Part shown: positions 10,758 to 21,590 of the stretch, in pieces
Numbering within the stretch: position 1 is the first letter of the stretch
Layout: every line of letters begins with the position of its first letter
Source of the DNA: Selaginella tamariscina
Lineage: Eukaryota; Streptophyta; Lycopodiopsida; Selaginellales; Selaginellaceae
Direction: 5' to 3'
Length of the DNA: 64,000 bases
Assembly (NCBI GenBank): GCA_003024785.1
Contig: PUQB01000381.1
Coordinates: 109,056 to 173,055 of the forward strand
Position numbers and translations under genes: made by a program
The notes under the pieces: generated by a model
The model's input: only the letters and a program-made list of their open reading frames with translations
The model's database searches: none
What the model was told of the DNA's origin: nothing

Positions 10758-12184
10758 ATAGACAAAAGAGATTGTTATAATGTATTACTTGCCTTGATAC
10801 AAGATGGCCCCTTCCTCAAAGAAGGTCGAGCAAGACAAATGAAAAAGATTGACTAAAGGACCCCGACCCACTGCTTGCCTTCCTCCTTAAATAGTGGGTT
10901 GGCTAGTGCTAGGTCATAGGCCCATGTGCACTTCCCTATTAGTCTGCCGCTTGTGGCAGAGTTTTGTCCTCACGCATGCTATCCCGAGTACCTTGATAGT
11001 TGATTCGGACGATCGGATTTAACTGCTGTCAGCACCGCCTAATAGCCATCATTGTCGACCAGTACCTATTGTACCTTCCCCACTCGGTTGTTTGTCCTTG
11101 TCACTCGTTTGCTCTAGATGGTAGTTTGACCACTGTCAACCCCTTTGTTTCTCATCTCATTAAAAAGTTTGTTGTCTATACATTTGAGCTAACAAACTTG
11201 TAAAAGAAAAAGAAGTTACATATGGCATAGAAGTTATATTACCTCAAAACAAATATTAAGGCTTGTCTTGCTCCTATTTAATAATCCCATGACAAAGACA
11301 AAAAGTACATCCTATGGTAAGTTAGTGAAGAAATAAAAAAACAAAGAAGAAAGAATAATACTCAAAAAAATGAAAATAATCATGGCTTTTTAGCACTAAC
11401 AAAAGTACCATCATTTAAAACACAATCACTATTAAAGTTTTACTCAAAGGGCACCAACACCTTGTGTGAGCAATGCTAAGTCTTCTAAGAGATGATCCTA
11501 AGAGGTTCTACTTCCCTAGATTGACTATCCCTCGAACCTTAAAGGATAATCTGAGTAGACTTTAAGATCCTGCCCTGGGAGACCTAGACAAGCTCATGCT
11601 AGGTAACCCCACTAAGGAGGCATGTCATGTAGATACACTCGTGATAGAATTGAGGCATTGTCACTTATCCCTTGAGTCACCCTTATCCAGGAGTACAACC
11701 ACTTTAGGGTGACAAGGGGTACCATGAGTGGCCAAGTCATACCCTATACTTAAGGCTAATACTTAATAAGGACATATGTGTGCGTTATAGGTGGACATGA
11801 GTTTTGCTAGGCAAAGTTCCTAAGGCTAGGTTTGAATAACCTTAAATACACGACCTTGTGAGTGCCTCATGAATGGGCTATTATTAATGAGCTTAAGTCA
11901 TTCAACCCTTTGATCCAAAGAAAATACCCCCTAGCCAAGTGTGCCAATAACACATTTAGTTACAAGACTTAACCTCCCTTGAGCAGATGCCCAATGCTTA
12001 ACACCCTAATGCAAACACAAGCACACCTACTTATTAGAGTATTCAACCCCTCAATGTTAAACTCATGAGACAACCCCAAAGGGCATGCCTTGTGCATTGT
12101 ACTATGTGCCATTTAGCTTAATGTCACATCTTTATATGACATGTTTCCTAAGATGTTGGCTATCTCGTTATAGCCCCTCATATT
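10758..12184. other. Anonymous repeat-like spacer
   Basis: There are no credible coding exons here. The sequence continues the target of the chromovirus insertion and has low-complexity A-rich stretches around 11330. The part from 11460 on looks like degraded repeat sequence, but I could not tie it to a family. Confidence 0.3.
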
Positions 12185-13022
12185 CAAAAGTTACACATGG
12201 TGCCACGAATATGGCTTACAGATGCCACCTCTATAACCCCTTTATGAACCCTTAGGAACTTGGTAAAGAAAACTTATCAATCAAGACTATACACTCACAA
12301 TTAAACAAGAACACGGATGTGTCCTATTTATCTATGAGTGCTACTCTTAACTTGACATGGAGGAGGAGGCTAAAGACATGCCTCAACTTTTAACTCTTAA
12401 AACATGTATTCTAACAAGATCTCCCAAGTGTAAATTTGTCAACATTAAGAGCATACTACCATAAAGATGGGACATACCCCTATCGTTTAGAAGTTGAGGC
12501 AGCACAATGAAGGGTTGTATCTTGACGACATAAACTAAAGCTTGCACCAGTAGAATAATAGCAAGTTCATTTATAAACCCAAGAACTCTCATTACATATT
12601 TTACTTAATATATTTTCTTGTTTTGTAAAACGGGCTAGTATAGTATATCGTTCCCAATAGGAATAACTTGATGAGTTTAACCTAACGACCCATCGACCCT
12701 TAAACTCTAACCCAAGAGGTTTAGGGCATGGGTTAGGGCAACCCTAGGGTTAGGTCAACCTTATATTCATATCCAACATGTTGAACTCACCGAAACTACC
12801 TAACCGGAACATGCAAAATGAGGGTAAGAGTTTTTAAATGGAAGTGTTAACTTCGCTTAGAGTTCCTGTAAGTACCTAACAACACCCGGCCGGACTATCA
12901 CTATATATCCAAGTGTACTAAATGGGCATGTTTTCTTAACACTTAGAGTTTATCAATATAATTTGATAAGTAACAACACTCAACATCCAAAATAAAGAGT
13001 AATCATAGTAAAAACTATGACA
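12185..13022 (-). repeat. Solo A-family LTR, minus orientation
   Basis: This is the reverse complement of the A-family LTR, ending at the palindrome tagtaaaaactatgaca (13006-13022). The left boundary is approximate. No internal sequence is attached. It is more diverged than the LTR pair of the 3469 element. Confidence 0.75.
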
Positions 13023-13439
13023 ATCACTAAGATCACTCCCATATTTAGAAGGCACTCTAAAGGAATATATTCTAGTCTTATAAAGTTGGAGCTCATACTT
13101 AGTGAGAATCCAAGAAGCAGTATCCATTTCACTCTACCATGATGTACATAAGGTTACATGTCTAGCTTTGTATTGGTTCACTTCAAATATTTCTAATAGC
13201 TAAAGTATCTAATTTTTCATATTACTACTAGTCCACCATTCTTAGAGATGTGCACGACATCTTTAGGATGTTGAATCAATATTCTCCTAATAAGTTAACT
13301 AAGAAAACCATACCAAGCACACAACCATTCATGTCTCTCTAGACCAATAACCATAAGTCAATCTAAATGGAGGCTCATCATTGTTGTTTTGTTTACTAAA
13401 GAATTAAAAGTGTTATGTTTTAAAAAATTTTAAACTTAC

Positions 13440-14215
13440 TAATTTAACTCAATTTCAATGCATGAGTAGTAGATAGGAATTATCTATGACCAAGGAAGAC
13501 AACCATTTTCAAATACTTTGAATATGATCCATGAAATTGTGCATCACAATCATGACAAGTAAACACTTCACTTGTACTAAGTCCTAAGCAAAATCTTAAT
13601 CCAAGAAAATCACTTATTATTATTGAATCATTGTATGTAACTTGAATTTTTGTTCAGCCTTTGGCTTTATGTATCTTTATAAAGAACACCATTCTACAAT
13701 TAAAGCAACTCATCAACTAGTAGTTGCCAATACATGTTTGTTGGCTTTGTTGACTGCCTTGGACCTAAAAGTAGTCACACTTTTTAAGAAACAAAGAAAA
13801 GATGAATAACTTCACTATTCAAATTGAATATGATTTCTTATTAACTTAAATGGTGAGACACCATCTATAACAATGGTGAAGTATATTTGTTGACATCCTT
13901 AACAAAGTCTAGATATTGTTGTTCAAATACTTTCCATGCCAAGCCATTAATAGGTATTCTCAAGAACCCATCACTGCTTTTTTATCTTTATGAAATGACA
14001 TCAAACTTACTATTTCATTACTTTGAAATAACTTTATAAGCGAGTAAAAGGAAAGTAACGAATCAATTTCTTGGGAATTGTCATAGTTGCACAATTGTTT
14101 CTATATCTACTCTCTCCACAACATGGACAATGAGTGAGCATAGCATTTTCTTTGTGATAACATATGCAGTCATTGATACAAACTTGTATTCTCTTGGACA
14201 TTACATTATATTATA
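13440..14215 (-). pseudogene. CACTA (En/Spm, TNP2-type) transposase remnant
   Basis: Read from 14215 leftward, the minus strand encodes fragments of a TNP2-type transposase. They are CINDCICYHKENAMLTHCPCCGESRY near 14100-14180 (the C-x-D-C, H-CP-C-G-SRY zinc-finger region), then a PKKLIRYFPF-like piece. Next come GLAWKVFEQQYLDF and IVIDGVSPF near 13850-13950, then MYWQLLVDELL-like and TCHDCDAQFHGSY-like pieces down to 13550. Stops and frame changes separate them. The motif order matches plant CACTA transposases. Terminal inverted repeats were not found. Confidence 0.7.
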
Positions 14216-14848
14216 CATAAACTTATATAATTATAATATAAATAATAAATTCTGAATATTATTACAGTAAAATGTTAAATATTATAACGGTTACCCGAAC
14301 ATAATTGCAATGGCTGATGCCTGTATGGGTGTAGAACAACTAATTATTGAGGAGTGTGGTACCCAATAACTTGTTGGAAAATATATCCCAGTTAACTCTC
14401 TCTCCCTCTCTCTCTCACACACACACCACGTATTTATACGTACCCAAATAACCAGCAAGTATGATCTGAATAACCACGTTTGTCTTTCTGCACAAAATGA
14501 ACTTAATTAAATTATATATGTAGTAATTCAGATATATATGCCAATGTCAGTGAAATTGAGCTAGCAATTGACATTAAGAAATTAAAATAAACAGGATATA
14601 TTCATGCAATCTGCTGTTTACTCAATTTGACATTCGAAGAGATTCAATTTTAAATTTAGAATATTCTCAAATTTGTTGACATAGATAAATTATAATATAT
14701 TATATTTCATATCAATATAAATTTAAAAGTATTAATTCTGAATATCAAATAATGTTTTAGTGAAGTGTCCTACAATGCTCTGGTAATAAGACTTTATATT
14801 AGAGAGAGAGAGAGAGTTGATTTTTTCTATTAAATATATATATACACG
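14216..14848. other. AT-rich spacer with CT/CA and GA microsatellites
   Basis: No coding signal is visible. It contains CT/CA repeats near 14400-14430 and a GA run near 14800, and holds the 3' flank of the minus-strand DsbA-like gene. Confidence 0.35.
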
Positions 14849-16258
14849 TTATACATCAGCTGCGTTTAAAACATTCAGAAAGGAGCTTGGTGGCTGAGCT
14901 CCAGATAGGTGGTACTTGCCATTGATCTGTAAAAACAACAAAGAAATGAATAAAAACTTAATGTTTATTCACTTATATGTCTCTTTGTGTTATAACTAAG
15001 AAGATAAAAGATACACACACTTATACACACCTTCTTAAGCAACTCATGATACGCTCCGTAAACACACACACACACACACACTTTGAAATATACTAACATA
15101 CGCACAGAAGTTAACACACATAAAACTTACGAGAAAATGTGGTACACCATTAACTCCACTGGCATTTCTTGAGCTGCTCTTGAACCTATTCAAAGAACAA
15201 AATGAAATGACTTGTTAAAATTTCTTAAATATTGCATTATTTACTAAATTACCTCTTTCAGACCAGCATTTGGATTGTTAAGGAACTCCTCTGCTCCGGT
15301 AATGCCAACTTTCTCTGCTGCTTCTAACAGTACTTGCCTAAACAAAACCCGGTTTAACAAATAGTATTTAAATTAACACGTAACACAAGGATTGATTTAT
15401 TTTGAACACGAACCTGTCACCAATATACTTCGCTTCAGTAAAATAATTCCTGAACAACTCCTCAACCAACAAATTCTGCTTGTCATAGCCTTGTTGCCCA
15501 GCAAGCTCAATAAGTCTATGACTGTCTAAAGTGTTCCCCCTGTCATAGATAATATAATTTAATTTACAGCAAACACTAAAAAGAAATAAGCTTACGTGAG
15601 ACCATCAGACGTGAATGTCACTCCCACTTCTTCAAATACCTAAAGAGATTAAAGATATATCACGCTCTTAATTATCTACGGTACATATACATCACACATA
15701 CGATGACGCACCTTTCTTTGCCTTTGAATGATCGCTTCAGCTTGGGTTTGTCCAAATTTCATTTTGTAAAATTCCTCCTTGTCTACTCCCTCCACAGGTG
15801 CATTGGAAGTAAGAAATATGGATGCCAACGGACCTATAACAATATAATATGTAAATAAAAGTGAATTAATATTTATAAAAATTAATACTTTTCTAATAGT
15901 TTTTAAGTATACATACTACAATTTTTATCATGAAAATATATTAATACATATAAATAAATAACATCGAACTACATATGGATATAAGTTTGTTGTGTAAGCA
16001 AGATGTATACATATAATTCTCACAAACACACACACGCACACGCACGCCGCACACATGCTTCAACAACTGCATAAATATGTATTTCAACACAATTCACACA
16101 CCCACACACACACACACCTCAAAATCGTACTCGTCCTTCAATGTTTCGATTGCTTTCTCGAGATTTATCTTCCCAAATATAACAACGGACACACCATGTC
16201 CGAAGTTATATCAATTTGTATGAGTTTCTTGTTGGTTTTATGGACATATTCATGGAAC
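14849..16258 (-). CDS. DsbA-family (FrnE-like) thioredoxin-fold oxidoreductase
   Basis: Seven exons are placed by splice signals and similarity: 16258-16118, 15833-15712, 15639-15596, 15539-15414, 15337-15253, 15185-15131 and 14926-14849. The encoded pieces follow plant DSBA oxidoreductase-family proteins in order: KKLIQIDITSDMVCP, NAPVEGVDKEEFYKMKFGQ, VFEEVGVTFTSDGLT, NTLDSHRLIELAGQQGYDKQ, FTEAKYIGDR, LLEAAEKVGITGAEEFL, GVNGVPHF, INGKYHLSGAQPP. These are predicted dithiol-disulfide isomerase-like proteins with a thioredoxin fold and a helical insert. The CPWC active-site region is damaged: after CP the frame slips by one base and no second cysteine is readable. Three residues expected between exons 1 and 2 are also missing. 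Given slips in other genes here, this may be sequence error. The start codon is unresolved; an ATG lies at the start of exon 1 in another frame. Confidence 0.85.
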
Positions 16259-16554
16259 CTGTAAAAAATCCCCCAATAGAATCTTTTTGCCATTTTCCCA
16301 ATAGAATTGCACCGCTCCATATCCATACCTCTGTCAAATTTGTATTATATATACAAACGTTTCTATATATTCATACCTTGTGATCGCAGAAGATGAAGAT
16401 TTAAAAATCCAGCAGCCAATGGCGACTTGAAAGAGTGGAAGATTTATATGGAAGAAGCTACATGGAAATAGCTATGAAGCAATGTTGAAAGGTCTATTCT
16501 TTACATTATTTTCCTAATTTTACTTAAGGTATTAAACTTCTATATTTAAAGCAA

Positions 16555-16627
16555 GGGGATGTAGCTCAGATGGTAGAGCGATTGATTTGCATGCGATAGG
16601 TAACGGGATCGATACCCCTCATCTCCA
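16555..16627 (+). tRNA. tRNA-Ala(UGC)-like gene, probably decayed
   Basis: This 73-base sequence keeps the acceptor stem (GGGGATG/CATCTCC), discriminator A, a perfect D stem (GCTC/GAGC) and the loop TTTGCAT with anticodon TGC. It matches plant nuclear tRNA-Ala. The anticodon stem has a mismatch, the T stem has a C-C mismatch, and the T loop reads ATCGATA instead of TTCGATC, which weakens the B box. It is therefore probably inactive or a pseudogene. It sits between the divergent DsbA-like and ARID-HMG genes. Confidence 0.75.
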
Positions 16628-16651
16628 AATGTAATTATACTATACATGAAA

Positions 16652-17053
16652 TTTTAATCGATTAGCCTGAAGTATAAAAAATTTATATTATTTAAGCTTA
16701 AAGTTTATTCCCTGGAATCTTCACTAAACCATTTATAATAAAGCCATCAACTGGTTTTTTCGTCCATTAATATTTGTTTAGTTATTTAGTTTATATTAAT
16801 GTGAACGTGGTATTTTTGGCGGCATGTCATGTCATACAACGGAAAAATAAAAATTTAATCGATTAGCCTGAAGTATAAAAAAATTTATATTATTTAAGCT
16901 TAAAGTTTATTCCCTGGAATCTTCACTAAAATTTATAATAAAGCCATCAACTGGTTTATTTCGTCCATTAATATTTGTTAGTTATTTAGTTTATATTAAT
17001 GTGAACGTGGTATTTTTGGCGGCATGTCATGTCATACAACGGAAAAATAAAAA
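16652..17053. repeat. Tandem duplication, two ~201-bp units
   Basis: The unit starting taatcgattagcctgaag occurs at about 16652 and again at about 16853, nearly identical apart from a few short indels in T and A runs. It lies directly downstream of the tRNA-like gene and upstream of the ARID-HMG gene, so it may be part of that promoter region. Confidence 0.9.
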
Positions 17054-17480
17054 ATAAATAACAGAACCTCGTAACGCCACCTAATCAAGTGACCAAAAAA
17101 GAAAATCCGCAAACTTATTTCTCGTAAAACGGGGCCAAAAGAATTACCCCAAAATAGCCGGGGGCGCCGCACCGTCCGATGTGCCACAATCAAACGGTTC
17201 AAATCCCACCGAAACGAAACACAACAAACACAAGGGGGAAGTACATTACATTTTCTTAATGTGTTTTCCTTCCTTCAAAGAGATCATTGAATATATATTT
17301 ATCAAGGTACGTTTCTATATATATATAGATACATTCCTGCATGCAACATGCATCTACCTTCTTGGACATGAGCTATATTCTTTACATTTACTGTTCTTGA
17401 TCCAAACAGTAAAATTTTACTATTTTTTTTCCATTTTCCAGGTTCTGGGTCGTCGTAATCTGCACATTCAAGTCTTGGGT

Positions 17481-19213
17481 ATGAATCCAATGGCAATGAT
17501 TTCTCCGACACAAGTTCCCGATCAAGACTCCCCGGACACGCCCAGTACTACTGTACTCCCTCGCCGGAAGCCGATGAATCGACGGTAGCCCCAAGTCGGA
17601 GATACTGAATTCCCCCGTGATTTTCTATCTCTCCGGCCACAAGAGACATCCACACCAAGTAGCAACAAGGAGGAGCACAAGGCATCCCCGCTCATCGCGG
17701 TGCATATGGTGCCAAATGCGGGGGTAATACCCGCGGCCGCTGGCTACGCACGAAGAGATTCTCCATGACAAGGAGCTCTTCCTCGATACACTCAGAAGGC
17801 TCCACGGGAGTTTGGGGTTCAAATCCTTGACGTACGTAAGTATAATATATATATATTATATATTTTTTATATATAGATTATATATATATATTTTTCTTGT
17901 CTCAATTGTTCCTGTCATTTTTCAGCATACCAACGATTGGTGGGACTCAGTTGGATTTACATCTTCTGTACAAGGAAGTGACTGCTCGTGGGGGTTGCAG
18001 CAGGTAATATAATATTAAACAGTAAAGTATAATATATATGGGAATGATTAAATATATATGTGGGTGGTGAATCTATCTATGTATGCAGGTAATAAAGGAC
18101 AGGATATGGAAGGAAATAAAAGCTGTCTTTCATTTTCCACCAACGACCACGAACGCTTCATTTGTTCTACGCAAGTATTATTCCAGTCTTCTACACCATT
18201 ATGAGCAGGTGTATTTCTTTAGAAACCAGGGAAACATGGTTCCTGTGCCAGGTATGTGTATATATGTACACGTAGCACGTGCATACATATACTTTGTCTA
18301 TGTGTTACATATGCAACAGAATGTAGTTATAACTGCATAACTAAACACTACGTGCATATTGTATAACTGCATAACTAAATACTACGTGCATATTACCAGG
18401 TTTTGTCGATGTGCAAGAGAATGTAGATATATGTATGTATGATTATATATTTAATACATTATACTCATAAATGACCGATTACTGAGTTTATATAAATGAA
18501 TGCCTGGATTGACACATTTAATTTATTGTTTTGTTGTTTCTATATAGGTGATAATTCTGGTAGTGGGGAATTTCTATCTGATGACTCCGATGCTATTAAA
18601 AGGAGGAGAAAACGAAGTTACGATTCCTCTGAACAGGATTTAGGTACGCGTGTATGTGCGTGCATATATATGTACATGTATAGGTTAGACCTCTCTCTCT
18701 CTCTCTCTATTTCATATGTATCCGTTATACGCATTTAAACGGATCTGCATATTACATATATATGTATATATGTACTCAGTTGAATCTTGGCGAAGAATGT
18801 AAGGGTGCACATATCAGATATTAAATGGATGACTGAGAGAGAGAGAGAGAGATGCGTACCATGCATACAAACATGTGTATGCATGCGCACACATATATAC
18901 ATATATATATGTATGTATGTAATGTGTAGGTGGGCTGATGTTAATTATATTATGCAGTGAATGCAGCAAACTGTATTGGACAAATAGTGACAGGCTCAAT
19001 AGTGGGAAATTTGAGCACGGTTACCTGGTTAGTGTAACAGTTGGTAATGAAACGCTCAAGGGTGTATTGTACAACGTGCCTCCAGGAGAATACGTGCACC
19101 AGTTCACTACCACCGCCAAGATCCCCAATGGAGCTCAAAGCTTCTGTGATAGTGCAAATGCAGAAGGTATGTACATGTATGTATGTATGCTGTATGCTAG
19201 TGTATACACCCCC

Positions 19214-19259
<46 letters not shown>

Positions 19260-19921
19260 AAGTAAACAACGCATGATACTCGTACAGATGAAGTTTTTAT
19301 GGCAAATTATGCTCTTTCTCTCACACACACAACACATAACACACGCACACAAATATGTGTACATGTGTATGTAGACATGCGTCACAAGCGTAGGAGAAGG
19401 CTTGGACTGCGAAAGAAGGATCCAAATGCACCTAAGCTGAACAGGAGTGCGTACAACTTCTTCTTTGCTGAGCAGCGTGCGAGGATACGCCTCCTGCAGC
19501 CCAACCGTGAGATTTCCAGGATGATCGGTGACTCCTGGAGCAAGCTAACTGACGAACAACGGCTGGTAAGTACGCACGCGCGCACACACGTGGAGATGTA
19601 CATACATGTGTATCGTTCTTTCTTTCCATATTGTAATACATACACATGTTTCAGCCATACAAGCAGAGGGGACTGGTGGACAAGGAGAGGTACAGGAAGG
19701 AGATAAAGCAGTACAGGGAGAAGTTGACCATCCCGAGGGGTCCAGACATTGAAGCAGCTGCTGAGGAAGCACATGAAGATGACGAGGTTAGTGACGAGGC
19801 AGAGCATGAACATGAACAGGAGAATGAGGACAACAATGGAGGTTACCATCCCCAAGATGCTGCTTCCCAGGAGACATTAGAGTTTAAGTCCATCCTTACG
19901 AATGCTAATCAGGCTGCTTAA
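17481..19921 (+). CDS. ARID/BRIGHT plus HMG-box DNA-binding protein (plant HMGB9/10/15 type)
   Basis: A 5'UTR exon ends at 17306 (AAG before GTACGT). Coding exons are 17442-17831, 17926-18003, 18089-18251, 18548-18643, 18958-19166, 19375-19565 and 19655-19921, with ATG at 17481. The ARID domain runs over exons 1-3 (HDKELFLDTLRRLHGSLGF, IPTIGGTQLDLHLLYKEV, VIKDRIWKEIKAVF, NASFVLRKYYSSLLHHYEQV). A linker domain (HGYLVSVTVGNETLKGVLY) follows. The HMG box is in exons 6-7 (DPNAPKLNRSAYNFFFAEQ, ISRMIGDSWSKLTDEQR, YRKEIKQYREKL), then an acidic tail. Arabidopsis relatives are nuclear proteins that bind AT-rich DNA. Frame is interrupted in exon 1 (a TAG at 17586 and a shift before the ARID), at the end of exon 2 (a G5 run where G6 restores the conserved frame) and in exon 5 (AAA where AAAA would fit). 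Confidence 0.92.
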
Positions 19922-21260
19922 CTTTGTTAAACTTGATTAAAGCTCTGGTGAGAAATGTGTATATCTAACGTGACAGGAGGGAAAGTGTATATCATCTTTA
20001 TTTCTTTTCAGTAAATTAACCTTTCTTTTAGTGTGTGGGAGAGAGATCATCTTTGTTTCTTTCCGTTTTAATAGTTAGAATGTGATATATTGTGAAATAT
20101 ACGTGCGTGCGTGCCTGTTTGTGTGCAAAATAGTGAACAGTACACCTGTGTGTGCGTGCATAGGAAATGCTAGTTATATTAACCCAAATCATATCTTTAC
20201 CGACAGGCCTCGTGTCAATATACAAATAAGGCCATGTGTCAATTCTCAAAATATATTTTGTTTACTAGTGATCTCAGGAAAGTGGGCCTCTTTGTGTGCA
20301 AAATAGTGAACAGTACACCTGTGTGTGCGTGCATATCGTGTCAATATGCAGATAAGGCCATGTGTCAACTCTATTAATCAATCCATATTAAATAAGGCCA
20401 TGTGTCAATTCTCAAAATATTTAATCAATCAATTCTTGAAATTTTCCTTTGTAGTACAAATTGCTGCAGAATTTATCATTACTTTAGAGTGTCAATTTCT
20501 TTTATTATATCAAATTTATTAAAATGTCAAACTTACAGTAAGGAAAAGAAATCAATCTTTTATAAATGTTTAATAATAAGTCTATAAACCACAGTTAATA
20601 ATAGTACTGACTGCTGATATAGTAATTGTATGTGTGTATACAAACTTCTAGCAATTAGTTTGTTGAGAGCTGTGTTTGAATCCGTAATGGAAAAATGTTA
20701 CGGATTAGTAATTAAATTAAATTAGTAATAAAATAAACTAATAATTAAATATTTGTATAGCATTTTTCAACTACGGATGGTTTAGTTATTGTTGTGTAGT
20801 GTTTAGTAAACATAGAACATAGAAAGTTTCATATATAAAATGAGACAAAAAGTAATGATCTTGGTTTTAATTAATTAATTAATTAAGGTTTTATTTAATG
20901 TTCTATGAAGGTTAAAAGCTCTTCTGTAATGATTATTTCACCTAAATATCTACAGTAAACGATTAATCATGCAATATTTTATGAAGAGTTAGTAATACAT
21001 TTTCAATATTATGCTTTGTGTTGAGAAATGTGTATATCTAACGTCACAGGGAAGGGAAATATACATCATCCTGGTCTCTTTTCGTTAAATCAACCTTGTT
21101 TAGTTGCTTCAAGTGCAATTTAAGTTTGTGGTGAGAAACTTACATATCTAACGTGGTATGCGTGCGCGTGCATGTGTGTGAGAGAGAGATGACAATGTAA
21201 TTAAAAATGTACACCACAGATCTGTGCTAACGCAGAAAATCACAGGCAAGAAGAAAAGCA
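19922..21260. other. Intergenic spacer between convergent genes with local duplications
   Basis: No gene is seen. A 45-bp repeat (tttgtgtgcaaaatagtgaa...) occurs at 20118-20162 and 20291-20335. The motif ataaggccatgtgtcaa recurs at about 20227, 20351 and 20391. The segment gagaaatgtgtatatctaacgt, just downstream of the ARID-HMG stop (19949), recurs at 21022, and a shorter form at 21132. The 3' end of the ARID-HMG transcript and that of the minus-strand extensin must both fall here. Confidence 0.6.
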
Positions 21261-21275
21261 CAAAATCAATCAAAT

Positions 21276-21281
21276 TTTATT
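21276..21281 (-). terminator. Poly(A) signal of the extensin gene
   Basis: Minus-strand AATAAA, about 310 bases beyond the stop codon. A 3'UTR intron is suggested by TTCAG before GTGAGC near 21572 and GACAG at about 21455. Confidence 0.55.
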
Positions 21282-21590
21282 AATACCATCAGAGTTATCT
21301 GCATTTGTCATCCTTTTATCTCATTCCTTTGCAGACACGCTAAGAACTCTGAGAGTTAAATGGTTGAAAAATAAAAACGCAGGCTACACTCAATCTACAG
21401 AAAACTACAAGTCCCAACTACCGCCCTGATTCATTTTGTTACAACCTGAGAGCTGTCACATACAACAAAATATGTTATATATATGCATTTTCAAACATAT
21501 TAAATGACAAAACTATGCATATACTCAGCACAAGACAACAAATATAGATCGAATTTTACATAGATATGCTCACCTGAATGAATGCCAAAC

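Noticed and set aside
18938-19276. Minus- and plus-strand frames around CT/CA repeats in ARID-HMG introns as separate small genes
   Set aside because: They extend from real exons into microsatellite introns across clear splice sites.
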